Shown here piece by piece: positions 26,216 through 34,876 of a stretch of 40,948 nucleotides of DNA (positions are counted from its first letter, which is position 1; each line of letters starts with the position of its first letter). The translations under genes were made by a program, and so were the position numbers. Source of the DNA: CAUPWF01 sp964369425. GTDB lineage: Bacteria > Bacillota > Clostridia > Lachnospirales > Lachnospiraceae. The notes beneath the pieces were generated by a model. It saw only the letters and a list, made by a program, of their open reading frames with translations. It was not told where the DNA came from and ran no database searches. The stretch spans positions 1-40,948 of the forward strand of contig CAYJGW010000020.1 in assembly GCA_964369425.1 (NCBI GenBank). The letters run 5' to 3'.

Positions 26216-27415
26216 ATGATTCAAGGGGCTGAGAAGCTAGAAGTTAAGACCTTTGTACGTTTGGTGTTGTCTTATAATGAGGTGCAGTTAAATGAAGAAG
26301 ATATTCGATCGGATATGCTAACGAAGTTGTTGGTTTATTTTATCTGCAACAGAAATCGAACTATTGCGGTGCAAGAATTGGTAGATGCCCTGTGGGTGGA
26401 TGAAGAAAGTGATAATCCGGCAGGGGCACTTAAGAATCTCGTGTATCGCTTACGCGTCTTTTTGAAGAAAAAGTGGGGCGGCGTAGAATTTGTCAAGACA
26501 GAACGTGGAGGGTATCGTTGGAATAGCGATATGGAAGTGGTGCTTGATGCAGAAGAGTTCGAGGTGTTATCGAAAAAAGCATCGACGCAGAAGAATGAAG
26601 AGAAGAAGTTATCCCTTCTACTAGAAGCAATTGGCAAGTATGAAGGAATGTTTATGCCAAAGCTGTCGGATGAGTACTGGATATCTACATTAAAAACGTA
26701 TTATCATTCGATGTATTTAGAGGCAGTTAAGGATGCAGTGGTGTTACTGGAAAACGAAGGCGATTATGGACAGATAGAGGAGATTGTAAGTGATGCCCTT
26801 CTATTAGATAACTTAGATGAAAATTTACATACGTATATGGTCAATGCGCTTGTAAAGCAAGAGAAGTTCAATCTTGCAAAAGAACAATATGAAAAAGCAG
26901 AGTCTTTGTTATACGAGAATCTAGGCGTGCGACCATCAGTTCAGTTGAGGGAAAGTTACGAAGAGATACATAAACAATTGAATGTAGTAGAAGAGAACAT
27001 TGGAGTAATCCAAATGGATCTTGACATTGAAGAGGATGTGGAAGGTGGTACTTTTTTCTGTGAATATGGGGTATTCAGAAAAGCGTATCAACTAGAAAAG
27101 CGTCGGATGAAGAGAATCAACTCTACTAGTTATGTGGTTTTAGTATCTTTAGAGCCAAGAGCCAATATTAAGAGGGATTCACAAGCTTATCTTAATATGA
27201 TGCAAAAAGGCATGGATACCATGAAAAGAGCGTTATTAGCTACCCTTCGAGAAGGAGATGTGGTTGCAAGGTACAGTGGAGTACAGTACATTATGTTGAT
27301 TTCAAATTGTTCAGGTACTGCGCTGGATAAGATTGAAGAGAGAATTGAGAAGAAGTACTATAAGGAAGATAAATTCCGAAAAGTAGAATTGTCATTTTCT
27401 GTAAATGAGGTATAA
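26216..27415 (+). CDS. BTAD (AfsR/SARP-like) transcriptional regulator with degenerate GGDEF-like C-terminal domain
   Basis: A soluble regulator of about 399 residues. Residues 1-100 form an OmpR-type winged helix (LLVYFICNRNRTIAVQELVDALW, then GALKNLVYRLRVFLKKK and TERGGYRW). Residues about 105-250 are a helical BTAD repeat domain (LLEAIGKYEGMFMPKLSDEYW to GVRPSVQLRESYEEIH). The rest is a degenerate GGDEF-like domain, homologous to the protein at 21305-21706. Of several possible starts, ATG 26216 has GAGGAG with 7-nt spacing; ATG 26201 and TTG 26174 are alternatives. SARP proteins activate promoters by binding 11-bp-spaced direct repeats next to the -10, the geometry found at six promoters here, so it is the best candidate for controlling the locus. 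Confidence 0.82.
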   Translation: MIQGAEKLEVKTFVRLVLSYNEVQLNEEDIRSDMLTKLLVYFICNRNRTIAVQELVDALWVDEESDNPAGALKNLVYRLRVFLKKKWGGVEFVKTERGGYRWNSDMEVVLDAEEFEVLSKKASTQKNEEKKLSLLLEAIGKYEGMFMPKLSDEYWISTLKTYYHSMYLEAVKDAVVLLENEGDYGQIEEIVSDALLLDNLDENLHTYMVNALVKQEKFNLAKEQYEKAESLLYENLGVRPSVQLRESYEEIHKQLNVVEENIGVIQMDLDIEEDVEGGTFFCEYGVFRKAYQLEKRRMKRINSTSYVVLVSLEPRANIKRDSQAYLNMMQKGMDTMKRALLATLREGDVVARYSGVQYIMLISNCSGTALDKIEERIEKKYYKEDKFRKVELSFSVNEV

Positions 27416-27416
27416 A

Positions 27417-27467
27417 AGCTGTTATAAGCCAAGAGGATGGAAATCTGTTGATTTATAACAGTTTTTC
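27417..27467 (+). terminator. Terminator of the BTAD regulator gene
   Basis: CTGTTATAA (27419-27427) pairs with TTATAACAG (27453-27461), followed by TTTTT. Confidence 0.65.
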
Positions 27468-27544
27468 CTATAGTAGCAGTATTGTGAACAAAGGGAAACG
27501 CTGGCGTTAAAAAAAGATTGAAAAAGAGTTAATGAAGTTAATTT

Positions 27545-27578
27545 TTGTGACCGGTGTGTGACTGGTAAGTTTTATAGT
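27545..27578 (+). promoter_or_regulatory. Activator box C, upstream of VWA giant 1
   Basis: Half-sites TTGTGAC (27545) and GTGTGAC (27556) are 11 bp apart, with 10 nt to the -10 TATAGT (27573-27578). The -35 position reads ACCGGT. Confidence 0.75.
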
Positions 27579-27643
27579 AATGGTAATGAATGAGAAATAT
27601 GCATGTATTATAGATAGAAAGAGAAAGGAGTAGGGTGTATATT

Positions 27644-30600
27644 ATGATTAAGAAGAAACTACTTAAAAGGTGCGTAGCACTGTCTATGGCTCTAGTACTA
27701 GCGGTTGGCGCAGGTTCAGCTGGAATTATAGATTCGATTGCGACTGGTGGTTCGGGAGATGCAAAACTATTAGAAGCAGTGGAGGATGCACAGGATGCAC
27801 TTACAGTAGCAAACGAGGCACTGAAAGCAGCACAAGATGCGCTTACAGCAGCAAACGAGGCGGTAAAAGGACCACAAGCTACTTATGATGCAGCAGTGGC
27901 TGCGTTGAATACAGCGAATACAGAAAAAGCAACAGCTGATGGAGAGGTAACAAGACTAGGTAATGAGTTGGCAACTGCACAAGCAGCAGTAACAACAGCA
28001 CAGAATGCACAGTTGACAGTTGACGAGGCTGATGAGGTTGCAGTTCAAACAGCAGCAACAGCGGTAACAGAAGCGCAAAATGCAGCAACAGCGTTAAGTA
28101 CTCAACTAGAAGCAGCGAAAGCAACAGCAAGTACAGCAGGTGCTAATGTTACAACAGCAGTAGCTAATGAAGCAACAGCAAAATCAGCATTAGAGCAAGC
28201 AATAAGCGCAGCGACAACAGCAGCGAATACAGTTACAGAAAAGACAAATGCAGCTGCGGCAGCGCAGACAGCATTGACAGCAGCACAAGATGCTTACAAT
28301 AACTCTGTAGAACCAGAGGATCAAATTGTTGCAAAAGAGGTTTCGGTAGATACAAGAACAGAGTATGCTACACAAAAATATGAGGGTGTTACAAATCAAG
28401 TGGATAACAATACATCTTCTATAGAAGTAACAGCAACTCAAACAGCTGAGTTTGTAGAAAATACAAGCGGGCTTTACAATGTGACGTTAGATGTAAATGC
28501 AGCACAGACTACAAAGACTGAAAAAGGTTCTGAGACAGTAATCGTAATTGATGAAAGCACTTCAGTAAGTGGAGTAGCATTAGAGTCAATGAAAGCAGCA
28601 GCTACAGCAATCATCGCAAATATGGATGAAAACGATAGCGTGGCAATCCTTCATGTAGCAGATGAAGTAGAAGGTACAAAGAACGCAAGTAAGAAAGTTG
28701 TGTTTGCAGGCGTGAATGATAAAGATGCTTTAATCAAATATGTTACTGAGGGAATTGAATCAGCAAACAGAACAGAGACAACAAATACAGATATGAATAA
28801 AGCTTTAGTGGAAGCAAATAACGCATTCACAGGAGCAGACGTTAGTAAGAACATCGTAGTATTAACAGATGGTGGATACAGCCAAGTTGAAGATGAAACC
28901 GTAAAAGCGTTAAATGATAATGGAATCAACTGTTTTGCAATCGGATATGGCGCTGGATTAGATGTAAATGGAAATGTGTTAACATCATTAAACTACTTCG
29001 GTGGAGATGATGCACAAATGGCAGAGTCATTAAAATCAGCTATGAGTGAGACAGCGGTTACAGAAGTAATCAATGCAATCGATGCAAAATCAATGGTAGT
29101 AACAGAAGCAACACCAGTTGCAGTTACAGCAGAAAGCATCAAAGCAACACTTACAGAAAAGTTTGAGTATGTAGGTGAAACAGATGAAAACGCAACAGCA
29201 CCAGTAATTACAAACTTTGCGGAAACTGGAAAGAGCTCAGTAAACTATGGAGCACAAGAAATTCCAGCAACAGGGTGGTCAAAGACTTTCCAAGCAGGAT
29301 TACTAGATACAAATGCAACAGGATTGATTGATGTGATTGATGCAACAGCTTCAGGAGTATATGGAGTGAATGGAATGGATGTGGCATTTGTAACTTCACC
29401 AGTTGCAGTAGAAGTAAGCGAGATTGCTTCACTTTCACTACAAAATAGAGCAGTAGAGACAGAGAAAATTACTTACAGTGAAGATGATATAGCTTTTACA
29501 AAGACATCAACAACAAAAGATATTAACTCATATAACAAGAGAGAGTATGACATAACACTTACAGCTGAATCATTAATTGAAAAGGAAAGAGAAAATCCAG
29601 CTAGTATTATTGTCGTATTCGATCAAAGTGGTTCAATGTCCGGTGAAGATACAACGACATCGAAGAAAGATACAATATATGATACAGCACATACAGCCTT
29701 AGAAGGATTTACAGAGGAGTTGGCTACAGCAGAAAAAGATGCAGATAGCAAAAGCCAGATTGCAATTATTGGTTTTCATAATACAGCAGATGAGATACAA
29801 GGTTTTACAGAGTTAACTACGACATACGATTTGCCAGAGGAAAAAATGAAGCCATATGGAACAAATGGTAGTGGAAATCATACGAATCTTTCGGCAGGAC
29901 TAGAAGCGGCGGAAAAATTAATTTTAGAAGATACAGAATTGAAGTATCCTCAAAATATACATGTAGTAGTGTTTTCGGATGGTAAGCCAACTGCATATGT
30001 AAATGAAAAGGGAACTATAGTAAAAAGTTATAACGATGCAAATGCAGCTACTTATGCAGCAAATGCAGCAAGTGACCTAAGCATGATGAGTGCAGGAGCA
30101 AGTTATAATGTTAATATGTATGCAGTAGGTTACTTTACATCAGGAGATGGTAAATCAAAAGTTCCTATGTATGATGAAAATGGTGAAGAATTTAAAATTA
30201 CGACAAATGAATTTTTCGAAACTTATGTAGCACCAGGGTACACCTACGAAGGTACTAAGGCATCAGCACTAGGAGATATTTTCTCGCAAATTAGTAAATT
30301 GATTATGGAAAGTACAACTGTAGATGCTGAGAAAATTGTTGATCAGATTTCAGAAGAGTTTACAATGACTGCTGAGCAAATGGACGAAGTAGTAAAACAA
30401 TTCTATGCATCAATGGGTGGAGAGTATAGTAATGCGGCAAAAGCAACAGAAGTAGGTGGAACTTGGGAAGTTAATGGAGGGAAACTGGAAATTGTTGTTA
30501 AAGATGGCTTGGTTGATATTATCTGGAGTGGAAAGGCAGCGGTTCTTCCTAATAGAGAAAAGAGTGAAGAAGTATGGGAGTATATTATTCCAGTAACTGC

Positions 30601-31810
30601 AAAAGAAGACTTCCTTGGAGGAAACCTTGTTGAAACCAATAGAGAAGAATCAGGAATTACAATTACAACTGAAAATGGAAGTGATTTAGTAGAATTCCAA
30701 AAACCATTAGTAAATGTTAAGACAAATGAAATTGCTATTACAGATGAAAACACAGTATTTGTTGGTGATAATATGGGTGTGCAAACGTTTGTAACAGACA
30801 AAGTAATTGGAGATAGTAGAATTAGTTTCATTGATGCATTAGTTGATGACGACGATGATGACGACGATGAAAGTAATTATATTTGGAACGAAGACGCAAA
30901 AGAATATCAATATATAGTTGACGGAGTAGTATATGGAACTATAGAAGTTACTAGTATTAAGAAAGTTACGACTATCAACGGAAAAATAAACACAGAAACA
31001 ATCAAAGCAGTAGATGACGGATATGATATTCAAGCGCTTTACGAAGAAATCGCTAATAAAGAAGCGGATGAATCAAAATCTGTTGAATATAAGTTTGAAT
31101 TTACGTATACACCAAAAACTGTTGAGGTAAGAACAGATGACAGTAAGGTTGATGAAAATCCAGATATGTATGTGGATGATAAATTCAAAACAGACGCAGC
31201 TTACTCAGCAAGCACATATGCAGTAACAGCAGATTATTTGGTTAATATCCTCGCAGGAAGCATTGATATTAATAAGGTTGTAACAAGCTTGCTTAACACA
31301 GATCAAGCAGGGGACGGTATCTTCCAGTTTACAATTGAGAGATTAGATGACCCTAGTACAACAAATGTCGATGAAACTACAGTATGGAAGCGTGAAGTAA
31401 GAATTGATAAGAATGACGGGTTGGAAGAAGCTGCAACAATTTTACAAAACTTACCTAGAGGAACTTATAACATAACTGAAGAAAGTGCTTTGCGCTATGA
31501 TTTACAGGGAGTTGCATTGGTAAATACTACTGCAACAGAGAGTGTGAAAGAGAGTAGTGAAATCACAGATGGTATTCAAATTGTTGTAGGGATGGATGAA
31601 GACGCAGAAGGAAACTTGAATATTTATAAAGATGCAGATGTTGAGTTTACAAATAAACCAGATACTAGAAACAGCCAAACTGATACAGATATGGTGAGAA
31701 ATGCATATGTGTGGACAGATAATGGATTAGTAGTAAAACAAGAAACTTTAGAAGATGGTGATGTGGTTTCAAGCAGTGTAGTAACATTACCAAGAGCAGA
31801 AGCTAATTAG
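27644..31810 (+). CDS. Giant surface protein 1: coiled coil, two VWA domains, Cna-B/SpaA-like domain
   Basis: About 1388 residues. The N-terminus (MIKKKLLKRC plus a hydrophobic stretch to SAGIIDSIAT) is a signal peptide shared with the second giant; that homology decides the ATG at 27644 over a GTG at 27635. An Ala-rich coiled coil spans about residues 40-225. VWA 1 has a complete-looking MIDAS DESTS at 303-307 and VLTDGGY; VWA 2 has DQSGS at 660-664 and FSDGKP. A run of eight Asp lies at 30845-30868. A C-terminal Cna-B/SpaA-like domain (INKVV, NITEES, EFTNKP) may form a Lys-Asn isopeptide bond. There is no LPxTG-type anchor or final helix. It heads a three-gene unit ending in sipW. Confidence 0.85.
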   Translation: MIKKKLLKRCVALSMALVLAVGAGSAGIIDSIATGGSGDAKLLEAVEDAQDALTVANEALKAAQDALTAANEAVKGPQATYDAAVAALNTANTEKATADGEVTRLGNELATAQAAVTTAQNAQLTVDEADEVAVQTAATAVTEAQNAATALSTQLEAAKATASTAGANVTTAVANEATAKSALEQAISAATTAANTVTEKTNAAAAAQTALTAAQDAYNNSVEPEDQIVAKEVSVDTRTEYATQKYEGVTNQVDNNTSSIEVTATQTAEFVENTSGLYNVTLDVNAAQTTKTEKGSETVIVIDESTSVSGVALESMKAAATAIIANMDENDSVAILHVADEVEGTKNASKKVVFAGVNDKDALIKYVTEGIESANRTETTNTDMNKALVEANNAFTGADVSKNIVVLTDGGYSQVEDETVKALNDNGINCFAIGYGAGLDVNGNVLTSLNYFGGDDAQMAESLKSAMSETAVTEVINAIDAKSMVVTEATPVAVTAESIKATLTEKFEYVGETDENATAPVITNFAETGKSSVNYGAQEIPATGWSKTFQAGLLDTNATGLIDVIDATASGVYGVNGMDVAFVTSPVAVEVSEIASLSLQNRAVETEKITYSEDDIAFTKTSTTKDINSYNKREYDITLTAESLIEKERENPASIIVVFDQSGSMSGEDTTTSKKDTIYDTAHTALEGFTEELATAEKDADSKSQIAIIGFHNTADEIQGFTELTTTYDLPEEKMKPYGTNGSGNHTNLSAGLEAAEKLILEDTELKYPQNIHVVVFSDGKPTAYVNEKGTIVKSYNDANAATYAANAASDLSMMSAGASYNVNMYAVGYFTSGDGKSKVPMYDENGEEFKITTNEFFETYVAPGYTYEGTKASALGDIFSQISKLIMESTTVDAEKIVDQISEEFTMTAEQMDEVVKQFYASMGGEYSNAAKATEVGGTWEVNGGKLEIVVKDGLVDIIWSGKAAVLPNREKSEEVWEYIIPVTAKEDFLGGNLVETNREESGITITTENGSDLVEFQKPLVNVKTNEIAITDENTVFVGDNMGVQTFVTDKVIGDSRISFIDALVDDDDDDDDESNYIWNEDAKEYQYIVDGVVYGTIEVTSIKKVTTINGKINTETIKAVDDGYDIQALYEEIANKEADESKSVEYKFEFTYTPKTVEVRTDDSKVDENPDMYVDDKFKTDAAYSASTYAVTADYLVNILAGSIDINKVVTSLLNTDQAGDGIFQFTIERLDDPSTTNVDETTVWKREVRIDKNDGLEEAATILQNLPRGTYNITEESALRYDLQGVALVNTTATESVKESSEITDGIQIVVGMDEDAEGNLNIYKDADVEFTNKPDTRNSQTDTDMVRNAYVWTDNGLVVKQETLEDGDVVSSSVVTLPRAEAN

Positions 31811-31827
31811 GAGAGGAGGTAGACGAA

Positions 31828-32355
31828 ATGGAAAAAATAAAAGGTATGAAGTTAAAAAGCCTACTTCTCTTTGCTTTGGTGGGAGTAGTGTTAGTATCAG
31901 GAACTTGGGCACTTATATCAGCGAGTACTTCGCCAGTTACAAATACTTTTGATGTAGTAGAGCATGATACAGAGATAAGAGAAGAAATATCAGCAAGTGG
32001 TCAAAAAGTGATTCGGATTGAAAATATGGTTGAAGATCCAGCGTATGTACGTGTTCGCTTATCACTTTCACCAAGTGATGTAGGCGTTACAACAAGTGCA
32101 GCAGGTGCAACAGGTGAATGGACTGAAGGTGATGATGGTTTTTGGTACTATCTGGGTCAGTTAGATGGGAAAGCACTTACATCAGAGGTAACTGTAGCAG
32201 TAGAAGCTACAGGGGATTATGCAGATGAGCCATTTGAGATTAATGTATATTCGGAGTCTTGCTTTGCAGGAAATAAAATTCCAGCAAATGCAACAGAGGA
32301 TGAAGTTTTGAGTTTTATTCAATCTGAGTTTGATAAGATAGAAGTTGATGAGTAA
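31828..32355 (+). CDS. Small TasA/camelysin-like protein with SipW-type signal
   Basis: A 175-residue exported protein. The signal region ends in SGTWALISASTSPVTNTF, nearly the same as in the 33197 product (GGTLAYLSASTSPVTNTF). The mature part has IRIENMVEDPAYVRVRLSLS, a strand pair typical of this family, and an acidic C-terminus. A strong GGAGAGGAGG ribosome site sits 8 nt before the ATG. It lies between giant 1 and sipW in one apparent operon, and may be a fibre subunit or an assembly partner as TapA is to TasA (inference). Confidence 0.75.
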   Translation: MEKIKGMKLKSLLLFALVGVVLVSGTWALISASTSPVTNTFDVVEHDTEIREEISASGQKVIRIENMVEDPAYVRVRLSLSPSDVGVTTSAAGATGEWTEGDDGFWYYLGQLDGKALTSEVTVAVEATGDYADEPFEINVYSESCFAGNKIPANATEDEVLSFIQSEFDKIEVDE

Positions 32356-32381
32356 GCAGCATTAAATTGTGAGGATTTAAA

Positions 32382-33079
32382 ATGTTAAAAACAATATGTG
32401 GAATTATATCCACAATACTAATAATAATTTTAGCAGCTTTGGCAGGAGTATTACTCTTGCCAAGGGTGTTCGGATATGAAACAATGGCAGTACTCTCAGG
32501 AAGTATGGAACCAGAATATCCAGTGGGGTCCATGATAGGAGTAGATACGAAAGTGGAGCCGACAACGTTGGAAGTAGGAGATATTATAACCTACTATATA
32601 GGCGAAGAAACAGTGGTAACACATCGCATTTTTGAAGTGCAGACGGAAGAACAGCAATTTATTACAAAAGGTGATGCAAATGCTACAGAGGATGCGAATC
32701 CAGTAGCCTACGACAACATTATAGGTGAGTCAACGTTTTGCATACCTTATCTAGGTTTTGTGTCAATCTATGCAACTACACCGATAGGTATTGGTGNNNN
32801 NNNNNNNNNNNNNNNNNNNNNNNNNNNNNNNNNNNNNNNNNNNNNNNNNNNNNNNNNNNNNNNNNNNNNNNNNNNNNNNNNNNNNNNNNNNNNNNNATAC
32901 CTTATCTAGGTTTTGTGTCAATCTATGCAACTACACCGATAGGTATTGGTGTGATATGTGGATTGTTAGTAGTAATTATTTTGGTAACATTTTTACCTGA
33001 TATCTTTTCAAAAGAAGAAACAGATAAGTCTGAAAAAGATTTGAAGAAAAAAAGCAAACTGGATAAAAAAGAAGAATAA
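32382..33079 (+). CDS. sipW: Signal peptidase I of the SipW (ER) type, interrupted by an assembly gap
   Basis: A membrane protease that removes the special signal peptides of TasA/camelysin-like proteins. The N-terminal helix (TICGIISTILIIILAALAGV) leads to the catalytic Ser in LSGSMEP. The second box has His in VVTHRI instead of Lys, the mark of the ER/SipW type, and TKGDAN holds the conserved Asp. The C-terminus has a second helix (VICGLLVVIILVTFLP) and a charged tail. The gap falls after IPYLGFVSIYATTPIGIG; merging the two 55-bp copies restores frame and gives about 180 residues. GAGGA precedes the ATG. Confidence 0.93.
32742..32796 (+). repeat. 55-bp end duplicate, left of gap 2
   Basis: Identical over 55 bp to 32897-32951, ending exactly where the N run begins. 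Confidence 0.95.
32797..32896. other. Assembly gap of 100 N inside sipW
   Basis: Exactly 100 Ns between perfect 55-bp copies. The true gap is most likely zero with a 55-bp overlap. Confidence 0.97.
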
Positions 33080-33113
33080 ATGTGACCATTGTGTGACTAA
33101 GAGGAATTATAAT
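33080..33113 (+). promoter_or_regulatory. Activator box D, upstream of the 33197 TasA-like operon
   Basis: Half-sites ATGTGAC (33080) and GTGTGAC (33091) are 11 bp apart, with 10 nt to a perfect TATAAT (33108-33113). The -35 position reads ACCATT. The first half-site begins at the base after the sipW stop codon. Confidence 0.78.
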
Positions 33114-33196
33114 AGTAATATAAGTTGGTAAAACATATTAATACCAAGAAATATAAACTAAAATAACAAGGGAATTCAAGAAAGGAAATTAAGATT

Positions 33197-34039
33197 ATGA
33201 ACAAGAAAAAATTAGGAACAATGTTAGCAGCGATGGGGCTAGTAGGAGTAGTAGCAATTGGAGGAACATTAGCGTATTTATCAGCAAGTACATCACCAGT
33301 AACAAATACATTTGCGATGGGACCTGATTATGTTGATGGAAATGATAAAATTAAATTAGACTTATATGAAACACCAGTTAAGCAAGTAAATGAAGTGTTT
33401 TTAAAAGATGACGAAAATCCAAAGACAGTTGATGAGACTAGATATAATACAGATCCTTCTGTTGACCCAGTGACAAAAGTTCCAGGCAGTGATACATCTG
33501 TAACAGAAGGAATTGACTATGTGAACGTATTGCCAGGTCAGACACTTCCAAAGGATCCAACTGTAAGTCTAAGAGGAGAATATCCAAGTTCTAGAGTGTT
33601 TGTTAAAGTTTCGGGAATTGATGCTGTGAATGCTTTGAGTAATGAAACAACAGTTGGTGAAATAAGTTCTGACTGGGTGAGAGTTGGTGGATTTGGTGAT
33701 GATTCAGCTGAGCAAATCTTGGATGGAGTATACATGCTAAAAGCAGTTGTGCCAGCAAGTGATTTGGATGATGAAATGTCTGAAGCTGAGAAAGATGCAA
33801 TGATAACATTTACAAGTGCACCACTTTTTGAAACTATTAAAATAGGAACTGATGCAACAGGTACTGTAGGAGAGCCTTCAACAACATCGAATGCTTCAAC
33901 AGGTGTTGAGATTCCACAAATTGATGTAACAGCAGGAGTAATCCAAGCATCAGGAACAGATACAGCAGACAATTCTGTAACTGTGGGTGGCGTAGAGTAT
34001 AAAGGTGCAAAAGCATATACTGAAATTAGTGGATTTTAA
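33197..34039 (+). CDS. TasA/camelysin-like surface protein with SipW-type signal
   Basis: A 280-residue exported protein with a textbook SipW-type signal, VGVVAIGGTLAYLSASTSPV. The mature part opens with VTNTFAMG and includes YVNVLPGQTLPKDPTVSLRG followed by SSRVFVKVSGI. These blocks recur in the 34877 product (VLPGSVLPKEPTVELA and LSRIYIQVTGI), so the two are paralogues. There is no C-terminal anchor. Members of this superfamily form extracellular amyloid-like or donor-strand fibres; that this one does is an inference. AAAGGA precedes the ATG at 10 nt. Confidence 0.83.
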   Translation: MNKKKLGTMLAAMGLVGVVAIGGTLAYLSASTSPVTNTFAMGPDYVDGNDKIKLDLYETPVKQVNEVFLKDDENPKTVDETRYNTDPSVDPVTKVPGSDTSVTEGIDYVNVLPGQTLPKDPTVSLRGEYPSSRVFVKVSGIDAVNALSNETTVGEISSDWVRVGGFGDDSAEQILDGVYMLKAVVPASDLDDEMSEAEKDAMITFTSAPLFETIKIGTDATGTVGEPSTTSNASTGVEIPQIDVTAGVIQASGTDTADNSVTVGGVEYKGAKAYTEISGF

Positions 34040-34075
34040 TATTGAAATCAAATAATAAGAGAATAGGTGGGAAAT

Positions 34076-34753
34076 ATGAATAAGAAAAAAGTATTGATGT
34101 TAGTAACATCACTAGGATTAATTGGTGCTATAGGAATCGGGGCTACTCTTGCATACTTCACAGATCAAGATACTCGTACTAATACATTTACAATGGGTAA
34201 TGTAGATATTGACTTAGATGAGTATGAAGATTTAGATAAAGAAGAGCCAGCAGAAGAAGGTATTGATTATGAAGATGTCTTACCAGGAGATGAGTTAATC
34301 AAAGTAGCAGAAATTACAATGCCATCAACATCATCAGATGCATATCTTCGTATGCAGTTTGATCTTGTGATTTCGAAAGAAGTAAACGGAGTTTCAACAA
34401 CAGTAACAGATCAAGAGGTGATTGATAAAGTAGCAGCACTTGCGTTTGATTCAGTAGAAGATGGATGGGTTATGGCACCTGGAGATAGTTTTGCAGGCGA
34501 TAACAGTGCAACATTTTATAGTGTAGAAGATGGAACTACAACTCCAAGAGTATGGTCGGCTACAGGATTTAACAATGATTTATTCATGGAAAAAGTAGAA
34601 GTCCCAGAATTAGAATGGACTAATGAAATGGCAGATATTAATTTCCATTTCGTGTTTACAGCAGAAGCAGTTCAAGCAGATAACTTTACCGTAGATATGA
34701 CAGCAGCAGATCCATGGGGTGGAGTAACAGCAGAGCCTTACCCAGCGCCTTAA
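34076..34753 (+). CDS. TasA/camelysin-like surface protein with SipW-type signal
   Basis: A 225-residue protein with a signal ending GATLAYFTDQDTRTNTFTMG, matching the GxTxAYFTD style of classical SipW substrates. YEDVLPGDELIKVAEITM and DAYLRMQFDL correspond to blocks in its neighbours. The acidic segment near residues 47-65 is notable. A GTG at 34067 is possible, but GGTGGG gives the ATG at 34076 good spacing. Co-transcribed with the gene 36 bp upstream. Confidence 0.82.
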   Translation: MNKKKVLMLVTSLGLIGAIGIGATLAYFTDQDTRTNTFTMGNVDIDLDEYEDLDKEEPAEEGIDYEDVLPGDELIKVAEITMPSTSSDAYLRMQFDLVISKEVNGVSTTVTDQEVIDKVAALAFDSVEDGWVMAPGDSFAGDNSATFYSVEDGTTTPRVWSATGFNNDLFMEKVEVPELEWTNEMADINFHFVFTAEAVQADNFTVDMTAADPWGGVTAEPYPAP

Positions 34754-34790
34754 GGATAGCAATAGGTAGAGATGAAAAATTAATATATTA

Positions 34791-34824
34791 GTGTGACCAT
34801 TGTGTGACTGTAAAATAATATGAT
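34791..34824 (+). promoter_or_regulatory. Activator box E, upstream of the 34877 TasA-like gene
   Basis: Half-sites GTGTGAC (34791) and GTGTGAC (34802) are identical and 11 bp apart, with 10 nt to the -10 TATGAT (34819-34824). The -35 position reads ACCATT. The -10 covers the ATG at 34820, which rules that codon out as the start of the downstream gene. Confidence 0.78.
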
Positions 34825-34876
34825 ACAAAGGTACATAGTCAATGAGCAAAAGAGCAAAAAGAAAGGAATGAAAATT

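Noticed and set aside
31760..31810. LPxTG-like sorting signal at the end of giant 1 (TLPRAEAN)
   Set aside because: No threonine-glycine, no following hydrophobic helix and no basic tail; the protein simply ends.
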